Shown here piece by piece: positions 1 through 9,961 of a DNA stretch of 64,000 nucleotides; the stretch's first letter is position 1, and the number at the start of each line of letters is the position of its first letter. The DNA comes from Xenorhabdus poinarii G6 (lineage in GTDB: Bacteria > Pseudomonadota > Gammaproteobacteria > Enterobacterales > Enterobacteriaceae): contig NZ_FO704551.1 in the NCBI RefSeq assembly GCF_000968175.1, positions 1,550,001-1,614,000 on the forward strand. Reading direction: 5' to 3'. The position numbers and the translations under genes were made by a program. The notes under the pieces are model-generated. The model saw only the letters and a list, made by a program, of their open reading frames with translations. It had not been told where the DNA came from and did not search any database.

Positions 1-77
1 TCTATCACGCCGGAGAGAAATGTGGTGAGTTTCCCATTCTGTTCCGATCAGTGATTAAAAGATATCCAATAAAAATA

Positions 78-887
78 TTAGGTGATATCTTGACGCCATG
101 CTTCAGCAGACAACGCTTCACCAAAATGGCTGGCTATCAATTTACGTGTAATCTCATGCAGTGGAGACGCCAGAACCTCAGCGGTATTGCCACGTTCAAC
201 AACTTCACCTTGATGCATGACCAGTATTTGATCACTGATATGTTTCATCATACCGAGGTGTTGTGTCACATAGATATATGAAATTCCGTGTGTTTCCTGT
301 AACTCGAGCATCAAATTGATTATCTGAGAGCGCATTGACATATCAAGAGAAGCCAATGCTTCGTCGGCAATAATGATTTGTGGCTGCAATATTAGGGCTC
401 GTGCCAAAGCCACCCGCTGTTTTTGTCCTGATGCGAGCATATGTGGATAATAATTAGCATGATCTGGCAGTAAACCCACTTGACGTAAGGTCTGGTTGAT
501 GCGTTTTTCTCGTTCAGAGGGAGACAAGGCCGTATTCAGGATCAGTGGCATATCCAGAATCTGACCAACCCGCTGACGAGGATTGAGTGAAGTACTGGAA
601 TCCTGAAAAATCATTCGGATGCGTTGGCTGCGATAACTGTAATCGCCGTAAGATAGTGGATGGCTGTTAATCAGGATCTCACCTGAAGTCGGTTCAATCA
701 CGCCTGACAACATTCTCGCTAATGTGGATTTACCGGAACCATTTGCCCCAATAATGGCCAGTGTTTTTTTCGGTTGCAGGGTGAAACTCACCGGTTTTAC
801 CGCGTCAAGCTGATGACGGCGAAATAGCCCGGTATGATAGCGAAATGTTTTGGTCAAATTTCTGACGACCAATAATGTGTCAACCAC
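78..887 (-). CDS. sapF: Peptide/polyamine ABC transporter ATP-binding protein SapF
   Basis: One of the two cytoplasmic ATPases that power the SapBC permease. The 269-residue protein has the usual length of the enterobacterial family. It shows a Walker A motif (GANGSGKST, about residue 47), an ABC signature of the form ASGQKQR, a Walker B with ADEAL, and a switch histidine in VTQH. It is the last gene of sapABCDF, and its start codon is directly next to the sapD stop, so translation is probably coupled. In enterobacteria Sap has been linked to resistance to antimicrobial peptides, to putrescine export and to Trk potassium uptake; which of these applies here cannot be read from sequence. The 77 bases beyond its stop hold no feature I can name. 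Confidence 0.95.
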   Translation of the reverse strand: MVDTLLVVRNLTKTFRYHTGLFRRHQLDAVKPVSFTLQPKKTLAIIGANGSGKSTLARMLSGVIEPTSGEILINSHPLSYGDYSYRSQRIRMIFQDSSTSLNPRQRVGQILDMPLILNTALSPSEREKRINQTLRQVGLLPDHANYYPHMLASGQKQRVALARALILQPQIIIADEALASLDMSMRSQIINLMLELQETHGISYIYVTQHLGMMKHISDQILVMHQGEVVERGNTAEVLASPLHEITRKLIASHFGEALSAEAWRQDIT

Positions 888-1880
888 TTACGATTCCTCA
901 ATATTCAACGGAAAATGGCAAGCGAATGCATGATTCTTGAGCACCCGCAACCGTGGCGTTTCGATACAGGTTTTTTGTGCGTAAGGGCAACGTGGCCCCA
1001 GGCGGCAACCTACCGGTAAATGTTCCAGTGAGGGAATAACGCCGGGCAGCGTATTTAGCCGACTTTTATGTGGCAGTGGGCTGCCAAAATCAGGAATTGC
1101 ACGTATCAAAGCCTGAGTATAGGGATGATGAGGTTTCACCAGCAACTCATCCGGTGTGGCATTTTCCACGGTTTGGCCGCAATACAGGACATTGATGCGT
1201 TTAGCCAGCTTACTCATCATTTGCAGGTCATGGCTGATTAGCAGAATAGTCATGTTGTTATTCTGATTCAGACTCGATAGCAAACGAAATATCTGAGCTT
1301 GCGTCGTCGGCTCCATTGCATTGGTGGGTTCATCGGCAATCAGCAGCCGTGGCTGGTTGGCCAGGGCAATGGCAATCATCACTTTTTGGCACTCACCTTC
1401 CGTTAATTCATCAGGATAACTGTGCATAATGTCATCGTGATCTTTAATGCCAACGCGGTGCAATAGCTCAATTGCCCGACGTTTTCGCCAATGGAATCGT
1501 TGCCACCAACGGCCTTTATAGGTCCATCCAGGAATAGATTGAATAATCTGTTTACCAATGTTTTCCGATGGGTCAAGACATGACTGTGGCTCCTGAAAGA
1601 TCATGGAAATATTGTGACCGATGACCTTACGGCGCTGACGTGGCGTCAGGCGTAATAAATCAATATCGTTAAAACGGAAACGATCCGCAGTGACGTTAAG
1701 ATTATCTTTTGTGACGCCACAAATCGCTTTGGCAATTAAACTCTTTCCCGATCCTGATTCGCCCGCCAAACCCAGGATTTCACCTTCTATCAGTGAAATA
1801 CTCATTCGGTCAACGGCCTTGACCGGGCCGGCTGCCGTCATAAATTCAATCGTCAGGTTTCGAATATCGATTAATGGCAT
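888..1880 (-). CDS. sapD: Peptide/polyamine ABC transporter ATP-binding protein SapD
   Basis: Second ATPase subunit of the Sap transporter, 330 residues, same length as E. coli SapD. It has Walker A GESGSGKS (about residue 40), a Q-loop in MIFQEPQ, Walker B LLIADEP and the switch motif LLISHD. The signature motif is the unusual ELTEGECQ instead of LSGGQ, which is also how E. coli SapD reads, so it is a family trait and not decay. The C-terminal [16 protein letters not shown] cysteine region is the one found in oligopeptide/dipeptide transporter ATPases. Its ATG overlaps the sapC stop by one base. E. coli SapD is known for conferring ATP dependence on Trk potassium uptake. Confidence 0.95.
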   Translation of the reverse strand: MPLIDIRNLTIEFMTAAGPVKAVDRMSISLIEGEILGLAGESGSGKSLIAKAICGVTKDNLNVTADRFRFNDIDLLRLTPRQRRKVIGHNISMIFQEPQSCLDPSENIGKQIIQSIPGWTYKGRWWQRFHWRKRRAIELLHRVGIKDHDDIMHSYPDELTEGECQKVMIAIALANQPRLLIADEPTNAMEPTTQAQIFRLLSSLNQNNNMTILLISHDLQMMSKLAKRINVLYCGQTVENATPDELLVKPHHPYTQALIRAIPDFGSPLPHKSRLNTLPGVIPSLEHLPVGCRLGPRCPYAQKTCIETPRLRVLKNHAFACHFPLNIEES

Positions 1881-2767
1881 TACTCAACTCCTGCTTTAAT
1901 CGCGCGCTGTAGGCCGTCACCCAGTAAGTTGACTAGCAAGACACTCAACATAATTGCTATCCCGGGTAACATCACAATCCAGGGTGCTGAATAAAGTTGT
2001 TCCAATGAATTGGACATCATCGCGCCCCATTCGGGAGAGGGGAGTTGTGCACCAAGATTGAGAAACCCCAACGCTGCAATATCGAGAATAGCAATGGAGA
2101 GAGCACGGGTTAATTCGCTGACGATCGCTGCGGTGATATTGGGAAAAATGGCATAGCGCAAAATATGGTAGTTTGGTGCCCCGTCCAGGCGTGCTGCGAT
2201 CGTGTATTCTTTATCCAGTTCGTCATGCACAGCGCTATAAACAGTGCGTATGATCCTTGGCAGCAATGCCAGTGAAACCGCAATCATGGCATGATTCAGG
2301 CTGGCTCCAACGAAAGCAACGACAATCATAGCCAATAACAAGGAAGGGATCGCCAGTAAAGTATCAAAAATATGGTTGAGAACCGCTGATTTCAAACCAC
2401 GCGTGATGCCGGCAAAGCCACCGATGATTAACCCGATAATCGCTGCCGCCGCAGTGACAACCAACGCCCCGCCAAATGTGTAAGATGTGCCAATCAATAG
2501 ACGGCTGAAAATATCACGTCCGAGATCGTCAGTCCCAAGGAAATAGGAGACGTCGCCCAAATTCGACCATGAAGGTGGCATAAGCTGCTTATCAAATTGA
2601 TAATCAAGCGCATAGGGAGCAAGATATCTGCCCACTAAACTCAGCGTAATTAAAATTAATACCCCATAAAAACCCGTCATTGCCAATACATCGGCATAGA
2701 AAAATCGCCCGATCACTTTCAATGGTGATGGCATTTTTTTCTCACGGTAAACATTATCTAAAGGCAT
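1880..2767 (-). CDS. sapC: Peptide/polyamine ABC transporter permease SapC
   Basis: Inner-membrane permease subunit, 295 residues, of the DppC/OppC type. Several hydrophobic segments are visible (for example around residues 25-50, 95-120, 135-170 and 255-280). The cytoplasmic EAA-type loop that contacts the ATPases is recognisable as an [24 protein letters not shown] stretch. An earlier short N-terminal DDLGRD motif is typical of this branch. The start at MPLDNVY matches the E. coli N-terminus (MPYDSVY), so I prefer it to the internal Met 12. It overlaps sapB by 14 nt and sapD by 1 nt, which supports a tightly coupled operon. Confidence 0.94.
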   Translation of the reverse strand: MPLDNVYREKKMPSPLKVIGRFFYADVLAMTGFYGVLILITLSLVGRYLAPYALDYQFDKQLMPPSWSNLGDVSYFLGTDDLGRDIFSRLLIGTSYTFGGALVVTAAAAIIGLIIGGFAGITRGLKSAVLNHIFDTLLAIPSLLLAMIVVAFVGASLNHAMIAVSLALLPRIIRTVYSAVHDELDKEYTIAARLDGAPNYHILRYAIFPNITAAIVSELTRALSIAILDIAALGFLNLGAQLPSPEWGAMMSNSLEQLYSAPWIVMLPGIAIMLSVLLVNLLGDGLQRAIKAGVE

Positions 2768-3719
2768 ACCATTCCTTATGCTTCAGGGGATTCGCTATCG
2801 CCCCGATAATATCTGTCAGCATATTAATTGAAATAACCAGCATACCTATCACCAGCGTTCCGGCTGAGATTGCGGAATAATCTTGCTGGCGGATCGCATT
2901 AATCAGCCACGGCCCTAAACCTGGCCAATCAAAAACGTACTCCGTCACCATGGCTAACGTCAGCATGGTGGAAAACTGTAACCCTAATTTAGGAATGATA
3001 GGAGGTAAAGCATTATGTAATAGGTGACGGCGAATAATCGTGAGTCGGGATAAACCACGGGTTGCGGCGGATTTAATATAGTTTGCACTTAAGACTTCTT
3101 CAGCACTGTTGCGCATCAAGCGGATCACTTCTGTCGTCGGGGCAATCGCCAGCGTGATGACGGGCAGTATCATATGCAAAATAACGTTAATGATCATTTC
3201 ATTGCGATAAGGCCCATTTGACTGCCAGGCATCAATCAGGGCGAAACCGGTCGCCTGTTTCATGGGATAGAGCAGATAAAATTGCCCTGAAACAGGTAAC
3301 CAGTTCAGATTAAGAGAAAAAAGCAGCGTTAGCAGCAGAGCCAGCCAGAAAACCGGGATGGAGAAACCACATAGGGCAAATGTGCTGATAATGATATCTG
3401 CCTTCTTATTACGCCAAACAGCAGCAATAATGCCGAGAGGAATGCCAATTAATAACGCCATGGAAAAAGAGAGGATACAAAGCTCCATCGTCACCGGCAG
3501 GACAGCGTACAGTTGCTTAATGATCGGTTCTCCATTAATACTGGAAACACCCAAATCCCATTGGAACAAGCGAGAGAGATAACGCCCATATTCGCCTAAC
3601 AGTGAGATGACATTCAGGGAATGGTGAGAGGTGAAATGCGTAAGGCTGAAACTGATCAGCGAAAGAAAAAATAACGTCACCATCAGAAGCAATAAACGGC
3701 GCAGGATATAAATAATCAT
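2754..3719 (-). CDS. sapB: Peptide/polyamine ABC transporter permease SapB
   Basis: Inner-membrane permease partner of SapC, 321 residues, the same length as E. coli SapB. The N-terminal segment ([16 protein letters not shown]) is the first membrane helix. Further helices lie near residues 85-110, 115-140, 180-200 and 280-305. The EAA-type loop is seen as [20 protein letters not shown]. The start overlaps the sapA stop by four bases (ATGA), so SapB translation should depend on SapA. SapB and SapC together form the translocation channel that SapA feeds in the peptide-uptake model. Confidence 0.94.
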   Translation of the reverse strand: MIIYILRRLLLLMVTLFFLSLISFSLTHFTSHHSLNVISLLGEYGRYLSRLFQWDLGVSSINGEPIIKQLYAVLPVTMELCILSFSMALLIGIPLGIIAAVWRNKKADIIISTFALCGFSIPVFWLALLLTLLFSLNLNWLPVSGQFYLLYPMKQATGFALIDAWQSNGPYRNEMIINVILHMILPVITLAIAPTTEVIRLMRNSAEEVLSANYIKSAATRGLSRLTIIRRHLLHNALPPIIPKLGLQFSTMLTLAMVTEYVFDWPGLGPWLINAIRQQDYSAISAGTLVIGMLVISINMLTDIIGAIANPLKHKEWYAFR

Positions 3720-5470
3720 CTTCTTCCCTTGTTATGTTCATCAGGGACGATAGCAGGCGGTATACGGTAAACCTTGTCGAAGGCACCGGCGTCGAAGGGG
3801 CTGAATATCAACCCTTTAATGTCATTGCGAAAACTCTGTAAACGCATTGAATAGGCCAGTGGCAATATGGGTAATTGTTGAGCGAGGATCGCCTGAGCAA
3901 GCTGATAATTTTCCATGCGTGAGTCAATGGATTGATTGAGTAAGGCTTGATGAAGGGCATCATCAAAAATTGAATTACACCAATTGCTTAGATTCGTTTT
4001 AGCGGCAATCGCAGCACAGCTCAGCAGTGGCCGGAAAAAACTATCGGGATCATTGCTATCAGCAGACCAACCAGCCAGCGCCAGATCATAATCCTTATTC
4101 TTCAGCAAATTTCGCTGGAAACCACCTTCCACAGGGCGAATGGCGACTTCAATACCCACTTTTGCTAAATCTGCCTGAATAAACTCGGCCATTTTCAAAG
4201 GACGTGGATTATAAGCTTGTGAAGCCGTAGGAACCCATAATGTTAATGCCAGTTCACTTATCCCCAGTTGGCTTAACATATGGCGGGATTTTTTGGGGTT
4301 GTATTCGGTGATCTCAACACGTTTATCATGCGCCCATGAGATATGAGGCAAAATAGAACTCGCTGTTTCCGCCATGTCATTGTAGATGGATTTCATCAGA
4401 CGTTGGTTATTGATGGCATAAGCAATAGCCTGACGGACTGCTAACTTATCTAATGGGGGTTTACGGGTATTAAAGGCCAGATAGGCGATATTCATGCCTG
4501 GTAGTGATTCCTGGCTCAGATTGGGGTCATCATGTACGATTTTCAACTGGTGAGCGTCGGGATAAGCCAAAACATCGCATTCACCGGTTAATAATTTTGA
4601 GATCCTACCTGTTCCGCCAGTACCAATATCGATAACGACCTGTTCCAGATGGGGACGGCCTTCCCAGTATTTATCATGACGAACAAGGCGGATAAATTGC
4701 CCCATCTTATAATCTTTCAGTTTGAAAGGGCCTGTCCCGACAGGTTGCCAATCTATCTGCTGTTGTCGATGTATCTGCTGCAATTTTTGAGCATATTCTT
4801 CAGACAATATCGGTGCATGGCGTGTTGCCAGATGCCAGAGAAAAGAGGCATTAGGTGCATTCAGGCGGAATTCAACAGTATATTCATTGATTTTCCGAAT
4901 ATCTTTCACTGAATCGCCAAATTGTAAGCTATTAAAATAGGGGTAATTATCATGGACAGAATAGCTATCATGAACAGCATGATAATCATATGTTGTACGA
5001 AAGAGCCGACGGAAGCTGAAAACAACATCATCGGCATTCATCGTGCGGGTGGGCGTAAACCAATCGGTTGATTGGAAAGCCACATCATGGCGCAGGTAAA
5101 AACGATAGGTTGTTCCGTTATCCAGGATCGCCCATTTAGCCGCCAGTTCAGGCACCAAATGATAGGTCTGGGGATCAACGCCAAGCAGGCGATTATAAAT
5201 CTGTGCCGCTAGCGTATTTACCGTTAAACCACTGATTGCTCTTTGTGGATTAAATGTATCCACATTGCCATTAACACAGTAAATAAAACCACTCTGGTGT
5301 ATCGCGGCCGGAATATGAGACAAACTTGCCGATAGGTTGTCCAGCTTCGGTTCTGAAATCGTTTTAAGGGGTTCTGGTATGGGCTCCGCGCTAGCTTCTG
5401 GGATAGCATTCTGAGCTGCCAGAGCCGGAGCGGAAATCAACAATATAATCCAGTAAATCAAATAGCGCAT
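3716..5470 (-). CDS. sapA: Periplasmic solute-binding protein SapA
   Basis: Periplasmic substrate-binding protein of the Sap system, extracellular solute-binding family 5 (DppA/OppA fold), 584 residues. A Sec signal peptide is visible (hydrophobic run followed by APALA-A, cleavage near residue 19). The mature start contains SGFIYCVNG and later [11 protein letters not shown] and PVGTGPFKL, all hallmarks of SapA. It is about 37 residues longer than E. coli SapA; much of the excess is a low-complexity [15 protein letters not shown] linker just after the signal peptide. It heads the operon, and the gap in front of it also holds the ryhB RNA gene on the other strand. Confidence 0.94.
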   Translation of the reverse strand: MRYLIYWIILLISAPALAAQNAIPEASAEPIPEPLKTISEPKLDNLSASLSHIPAAIHQSGFIYCVNGNVDTFNPQRAISGLTVNTLAAQIYNRLLGVDPQTYHLVPELAAKWAILDNGTTYRFYLRHDVAFQSTDWFTPTRTMNADDVVFSFRRLFRTTYDYHAVHDSYSVHDNYPYFNSLQFGDSVKDIRKINEYTVEFRLNAPNASFLWHLATRHAPILSEEYAQKLQQIHRQQQIDWQPVGTGPFKLKDYKMGQFIRLVRHDKYWEGRPHLEQVVIDIGTGGTGRISKLLTGECDVLAYPDAHQLKIVHDDPNLSQESLPGMNIAYLAFNTRKPPLDKLAVRQAIAYAINNQRLMKSIYNDMAETASSILPHISWAHDKRVEITEYNPKKSRHMLSQLGISELALTLWVPTASQAYNPRPLKMAEFIQADLAKVGIEVAIRPVEGGFQRNLLKNKDYDLALAGWSADSNDPDSFFRPLLSCAAIAAKTNLSNWCNSIFDDALHQALLNQSIDSRMENYQLAQAILAQQLPILPLAYSMRLQSFRNDIKGLIFSPFDAGAFDKVYRIPPAIVPDEHNKGRR

Positions 5471-5595
5471 ATAAAACGTCAGTCATAATAAAAGAGTTTG
5501 GGTATTGTAACTTAATTAACGCTTTTTGCTCAAAAACAACGGTTAGATCACGATAATGAGAAGGGTTCTCAATAAAATGCTTTACAAACGTAACT

Positions 5596-5614
5596 GATAA
5601 GTATTATCATTCTC
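5596..5614 (+). promoter_or_regulatory. Fur box over the ryhB promoter
   Basis: By eye this 19-mer matches 15 of 19 positions of the consensus GATAATGATAATCATTATC on this strand and 16 of 19 on the other. It overlaps a plausible -10 (TATTAT, 5602-5607) preceded by TTTACA at 5581-5586. Fur-iron bound here would block RyhB transcription, the arrangement known for ryhB in enterobacteria. The match count is hand-made. Confidence 0.75.
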
Positions 5615-5734
5615 ATCGTGCTTTCGGGGAGGCATCCTTGTAGGATCAACTATGCCATCTTGGAAAAGGCACGACATTGCTCACATTGCTTCCAGTATTT
5701 TTATAGCCGGCTCGGGTGCCGGCTACTTTTTTTT
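5615..5734 (+). ncRNA. ryhB: RyhB iron-stress small RNA
   Basis: The stretch 5669-5699 (CACGACATTGCTCACATTGC then TTCCAGTATT) reproduces the conserved core of E. coli RyhB, the part that base-pairs with mRNAs of iron-using proteins. It is followed by a perfect GC-rich hairpin (5704-5725, arms TAGCCGGC/GCCGGCTA) and eight T residues (5727-5734), an intrinsic terminator. A Fur box and promoter lie just upstream. In E. coli RyhB works with Hfq when iron is scarce and represses sdh, sodB and other mRNAs. The 5' end is estimated from the -10 position and may be off by several bases; the 5' half is not alignable by eye to E. coli, as is usual. It lies between sapA and pspF, both on the other strand. 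Confidence 0.92.
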
Positions 5735-5864
5735 ATCCTGTCTACTTACCCTGTCTATTCTGAATGAATGATCTTTGACTCACTGTGATTCGGGGCACTC
5801 TTTTGCACGTTTTGCCCATTGCAGATCGTAACCTATTGATGAATCCAGTCAGAAAATCTTTGGT

Positions 5865-6869
5865 TTAATCGTCATTATGGATGTTGAGATGGTGTTTTTT
5901 GATGAGTCCGCGTAATTGATGGTAAGTGAGGTGAAGTTTATCCGCCGCTCTTTTCTGATTGAATTGGCTTTCCGTCAACGCCTGGGCAATTAAATGCTTT
6001 TCGCTGTCATGTTGCCACTGCCTTAAATCAAGTGGTAATTCAGGAAGAGAACTCTCGGGTATTCCTTTATCCGTCGGTAAGGGGACAGATTGTTGTGATG
6101 ATAAAAAGGGATTGATAACAATCGTATTTAATTCATTTTCATTATTACCCTGTCGATAAATGGAACGTTCTATGACGTTCTTGAGTTCACGAACATTGCC
6201 GGGCCAGTGGTAGGCAAGTAACTGTTGTCTGGCTTCAGCAGTAAATCCGGGAAAAAAGGGCAAATTCAATTCACGGCACATTTGAATCGCAAAATGTTGT
6301 GCCAGTAACATAATATCTTGTTGTCGTTGGCGCAATGGCGGAATATTGACAACATCGAATGCGAGCCTGTCGAGTAAATCAGCTCTGAATTTTCCACCGG
6401 CAGCCATAGCAGGCAAATCTTCGTTGGTGGCACAGATCAAACGAACATCGACCTGTAATGGCTGGATACCACCGACACGCTCTAAATGACCATACTCAAT
6501 CACCCGCAGTAATTTCTCTTGGACTTGCATGGGAGCCGTGGCGAGCTCATCAAGAAACAGGGTTCCGCCATCAGCGCGCTCAAAGCGTCCTTGATGCTTT
6601 GCGTGGGCACCGGTGAACGCTCCGGCTTCATGACCAAAGAGTTCTGAATCAAGTAAATTTTCATTGAGTGTTGAACAATTCAGAGAAATAAACGGGTTCT
6701 GCCAACGTGGGGAAAGATAATGTAAACGATGGGCAATTAACTCTTTGCCTGTTCCGCGTTCGCCCAGAACTAAAACCGGTTTATTTAATTTTGCCACTGC
6801 GGAAACCTGTTCCAACATGTCGATAAAACAGTTTGCTTCACCTAATAGGTTGTCAATAAACTCAGGCAT
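5865..6869 (-). CDS. pspF: Phage-shock transcriptional activator PspF
   Basis: Sigma-54 enhancer-binding protein that switches on pspABC. It has an AAA+ domain with Walker A GERGTGKE, the sigma-54 contact loop GAFTGA (intact), Walker B GGTLFLDE and a C-terminal Fis-type helix-turn-helix (NQKRAADKLHLTYHQLRGL). As in E. coli it has no N-terminal sensor domain; in the known system PspA binds and inhibits it. I place the start at the ATG giving MPEFIDNLLGEAN (334 residues) because it aligns with the E. coli N-terminus and has GGTGA eight bases upstream; a GTG five codons earlier is the alternative. Divergent from pspA. Confidence 0.95.
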   Translation of the reverse strand: MPEFIDNLLGEANCFIDMLEQVSAVAKLNKPVLVLGERGTGKELIAHRLHYLSPRWQNPFISLNCSTLNENLLDSELFGHEAGAFTGAHAKHQGRFERADGGTLFLDELATAPMQVQEKLLRVIEYGHLERVGGIQPLQVDVRLICATNEDLPAMAAGGKFRADLLDRLAFDVVNIPPLRQRQQDIMLLAQHFAIQMCRELNLPFFPGFTAEARQQLLAYHWPGNVRELKNVIERSIYRQGNNENELNTIVINPFLSSQQSVPLPTDKGIPESSLPELPLDLRQWQHDSEKHLIAQALTESQFNQKRAADKLHLTYHQLRGLIKKHHLNIHNDD

Positions 6870-6978
6870 GATATTTTTCACCAAAAGTTGGTCAATTTAA
6901 CTAAAATAGCTTATTGCAGTAAAAAAGCAAAGAGAAAATTATTTGATTAATTTCAATGAGATAAGAAAAATATAAAAG

Positions 6979-6995
6979 TTGGCATGTATCTTGTA
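6979..6995 (+). promoter_or_regulatory. Sigma-54 promoter of pspABC
   Basis: TTGGCATG-N4-TTGTA has the -24 GG and -12 TG elements at the spacing of the sigma-54 consensus TGGCAC-N5-TTGC; only the -12 C is replaced by T. It is about 90 bp upstream of pspA and downstream of the divergent pspF, whose product activates from sigma-54 promoters. PspF enhancer sites would be expected at about 6880-6940; I could not define them. Confidence 0.8.
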
Positions 6996-7087
6996 ATTCA
7001 TTCAATGTCTTACTGTGTATCTTGTTATTTGTGTTAACAATAGACAGACATAACATACAAACATTCTAATGAAAGAGGTTGATCACT

Positions 7088-7759
7088 ATGGGTATTTTCT
7101 CGCGCTTTGCTGATATCGTGAATGCGAATATTTCTTCCCTGCTGGATAGAGCAGAAGATCCACAGAAAATGATCCGGCTGATGATTCAGGAAATGGAAGA
7201 CACGCTGGTGGAAATTCGGTCTACGTCTGCCCGAGCATTGGCCGAAAAAAAACAGCTTTTGCGCCGTATCAGCATGGGCGAAAACCAAATCGATAACTGG
7301 CAAGAAAAGGCCGAATTGGCATTGAGTAAGGATAAAGAAGATTTAGCGCGCGCGGCGTTGATTGAAAAACAAAAAGTCAGTAGCTTAGTTGAAACATTAA
7401 CACACGAATTGTCTATTCTGGATGAAACGCTGGAACGCATCAAAGGCGAAGTGACTGAGCTGGAAAAGAAATTGATAGAAGCACGCGCGAGACAACAGTC
7501 ATTGACGCTGCGCCACCAGGCTGCGGTATCTTCGCGCGAAGTCCGTCGTCATTTGGATAGTGGTAAAATCGATGAGGCGATGGCGCGTTTTGAACAGTTT
7601 GAACGCCGGATAGACCATATGGAAGCTGAGGCAGAGGTTGTTGGGCTGGGTAAACAGAAATCACTCGACCAGCAATTTGCGGAATTGAAAGCAGATGATG
7701 AAATCAGTGCGCAACTTGCGGCCTTGAAAGCTAAAATGACCATCAAAGATTCACAATGA
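7088..7759 (+). CDS. pspA: Phage shock protein A (membrane stress effector)
   Basis: PspA/IM30 family, 223 residues. The protein is nearly all helix and coiled coil (residues about 25-190), with the amphipathic N-terminal helix [19 protein letters not shown] that binds stressed inner membrane. In the known system PspA both inhibits PspF and, as an oligomer, preserves membrane integrity and proton motive force. I use the ATG at 7088 (RBS AAAGAGG), not the TTG three codons earlier. First gene of pspABC, controlled by the sigma-54 promoter above. Confidence 0.95.
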   Translation: MGIFSRFADIVNANISSLLDRAEDPQKMIRLMIQEMEDTLVEIRSTSARALAEKKQLLRRISMGENQIDNWQEKAELALSKDKEDLARAALIEKQKVSSLVETLTHELSILDETLERIKGEVTELEKKLIEARARQQSLTLRHQAAVSSREVRRHLDSGKIDEAMARFEQFERRIDHMEAEAEVVGLGKQKSLDQQFAELKADDEISAQLAALKAKMTIKDSQ

Positions 7760-7791
7760 TAACTTATATCATGCATAACTAAGGAAAGAGA

Positions 7792-8019
7792 ATGGGCTAT
7801 ATATTTCTTGGTATCCCTCTGATCATTTTTGTGCTTTTTGTCTTACCCATCTGGTTGTGGCTGCATTACAGCAACCAGAATAACCGTCGTGGTCAGTTAG
7901 GGGACAATGAAATTCAGCGTTTGGAACAACTGACGGAAAACGCCAGGCGTATGCAAGAAAGGATCAAAACGCTAGAAGATATTCTTGATGCAGAGCATCC
8001 AAATTGGAGGCAATCATAA
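7792..8019 (+). CDS. pspB: Phage shock protein B
   Basis: Small inner-membrane protein of 75 residues (E. coli 74). An N-terminal membrane helix (residues about 3-24) is followed by a basic, helical cytoplasmic tail (QRLEQLTENARRMQERIKTLEDILD). With PspC it relays membrane stress by taking PspA away from PspF. RBS AAGGAAAG is present. Its TAA overlaps the pspC ATG by one base (TAATG), so the two are translationally coupled. Confidence 0.94.
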   Translation: MGYIFLGIPLIIFVLFVLPIWLWLHYSNQNNRRGQLGDNEIQRLEQLTENARRMQERIKTLEDILDAEHPNWRQS

Positions 8020-8381
8020 TGTCAACGCCATACCGGCAAAAACTTTACCGTCTGCCAGAACAGGGGATGGTCAAAGGGGTGTGTGCAGGGCTGGCAGATT
8101 ATTTGAACGTGCCTGTCCCACTGATTCGTATTATCACGGTGTTATCGCTATTCTTCGGGTTATTTGGCATAACGGTATTGGCCTATATTATCTTGACCTT
8201 TGTCATCGATCCTGCCCCTGCGGGCTATCTGACTCAGGAAAAGAGCCAAGCGCCATCCGCACGAAAAATGTTGGACGCAGTGGATGATCAATTGAAAGCA
8301 GGCGAAGTACGTTTGCGTCAAATGGAACGTTATATTACGTCTGAAACTTATCATGTGCGTAGCCGCTTCCGCCAGCTTTGA
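8019..8381 (+). CDS. pspC: Phage shock protein C
   Basis: PspC-domain membrane protein, 120 residues from the ATG at 8019 (E. coli 119). The start MSTPYRQKLYRLPEQG aligns with the family; an in-frame TTG five codons earlier would run inside pspB. The N-terminal PspC domain (YRLPEQGMVKGVCAGLADYL) precedes a membrane segment (about residues 38-65) and a C-terminal leucine-zipper-like tail (DAVDDQLKAGEVRLRQMERY). No pspD or pspE follows: after the stop there is about 180 bp of non-coding sequence and then ycjX, so this is the short pspABC form. Confidence 0.94.
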   Translation: MSTPYRQKLYRLPEQGMVKGVCAGLADYLNVPVPLIRIITVLSLFFGLFGITVLAYIILTFVIDPAPAGYLTQEKSQAPSARKMLDAVDDQLKAGEVRLRQMERYITSETYHVRSRFRQL

Positions 8382-8563
8382 GAGGTGGATACTCGACGAT
8401 GAACAAAAATACCGTGAATCATTGAATTTTGAATAATTATTGAGTCATAAATTTAGCCCATGGCAGTAAGGCCAAAATGAAAAATGTTATGCTCAACATA
8501 AAACTCAACTCATTCTGACCGGTCAGATGAAACAGATTCACGGTATTCCTATTTAGGAGAAAC

Positions 8564-9961
8564 ATGAAACGGTTGCAAAATGAACTGACGGCACTTGTTC
8601 ATCGCGGAATGGATCGCCATTTACGACTGGCGGTCACAGGATTAAGTCGCAGTGGAAAAACCGCATTTATTACTTCCCTGGTCAATCAACTTCTTCATGT
8701 ACATAGTGGCGCCAGATTACCTTTGTTTTCGGCTGTACGTGATGGTCGACTGCTTGGTGTGAAACGAGTACCACAGCGAGATTTTGGCATCCCCCGTTTT
8801 GCCTATGATGAAAATATCGCCGCATTCTATGACACACCACCGCACTGGCCGATACCCACTCGTGGTGTCAGTGAAATTCGCTTAGCTTTGCGCTATCGTT
8901 CCGACGATTCTCTGTTTCGTTACCTCAAGGAAACGTCCACCCTTTATTTAGAAATTGTCGACTATCCGGGGGAATGGCTATTGGATTTACCCATGCTGGA
9001 ACAAAATTATCTGGCGTGGTCGCGGCAGATGCAAGGATTGCTGAAAGGGGAAAGAGGGCATTGGGCTAAGCCGTGGTTAGCATTATGCGAACAATGTGAT
9101 CCATTGGCTCCGGCTGATGAGAATTTACTGGCCAAAATTGCACAGTCTTATACAGATTACCTGCATCATTGCAAACACCAGGGCTTGCATTTTATCCAAC
9201 CCGGCCGTTTTGTCCTGCCGGGAGATTTAGCTGGTGCGCCAGCGCTGCAATTTTTCCCGTGGCCGGATATCGACAACATCGGGGAATTGCAATTAGCCAA
9301 GGCAGGCAAACATACCAACATCGGGATGTTGCGTGAGCGTTTTGCTTATTACTGTGAGCATATTGTTAAAGGGTTTTATAAGACGCATTTTCTCCGTTTT
9401 GATCGGCAAATTGTTCTGGTGGATTGTTTACAACCTTTGAATAGTGGCCCGCAGGTTTTCAATGATATGCGACTCGCATTGACCCAACTTATGCAGAGTT
9501 TCCATTATGGTAAGCGCACGCTGTTTCGTCGTTTATTCTCGCCGTGCATTGATAAATTAATGTTTGCTGCCAGTAAAGCGGATCATATTACCGCCGATCA
9601 GCATGCCAATTTTGTTTCTCTGTTACAGCAATTGGTACAGGAAGCCTGGCAAAATGCAGCATTTGAAGGGATTAGCATGGATTGTGCCGGGCTGGCATCG
9701 GTTCAGGCAACAGAGAGCGGTATTGTGGTGCACGAGGGGGAAAAAATTCCGGCTATTAAAGGTCATCGCTTGTCAGATGATAAGTTATTGACATTTTTTC
9801 CGGGCGAGGTACCGCAACGTTTACCAAATCATGAATTTTGGCAAAAACAAGGGTTTAATTTTGAATCCTTCCGGCCAAGACAGATCAGCGCCGATACCGC
9901 ATTGCCCCATATTCGCATGGATAGCGTGATGGAATTTTTATTGGGAGATAAATTAGCATGA
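8564..9961 (+). CDS. ycjX: YcjX-like P-loop protein (DUF463)
   Basis: Putative nucleotide-binding protein of 465 residues. The P-loop is [17 protein letters not shown] (residues about 23-40), with a likely second nucleotide motif [11 protein letters not shown] (about 136). In E. coli ycjXF lies next to the psp operon and is induced with it; the biochemical role is not established. RBS AGGAGAA sits just before the ATG. It overlaps ycjF by four bases (ATGA). Confidence 0.9.
   Translation: MKRLQNELTALVHRGMDRHLRLAVTGLSRSGKTAFITSLVNQLLHVHSGARLPLFSAVRDGRLLGVKRVPQRDFGIPRFAYDENIAAFYDTPPHWPIPTRGVSEIRLALRYRSDDSLFRYLKETSTLYLEIVDYPGEWLLDLPMLEQNYLAWSRQMQGLLKGERGHWAKPWLALCEQCDPLAPADENLLAKIAQSYTDYLHHCKHQGLHFIQPGRFVLPGDLAGAPALQFFPWPDIDNIGELQLAKAGKHTNIGMLRERFAYYCEHIVKGFYKTHFLRFDRQIVLVDCLQPLNSGPQVFNDMRLALTQLMQSFHYGKRTLFRRLFSPCIDKLMFAASKADHITADQHANFVSLLQQLVQEAWQNAAFEGISMDCAGLASVQATESGIVVHEGEKIPAIKGHRLSDDKLLTFFPGEVPQRLPNHEFWQKQGFNFESFRPRQISADTALPHIRMDSVMEFLLGDKLA

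Noticed and set aside
5650..5766. Short plus-strand frame starting ATGCCATCTTGG in the sapA-pspF gap
   Set aside because: It overlaps the RyhB core and its terminator; the RNA explains the conservation.
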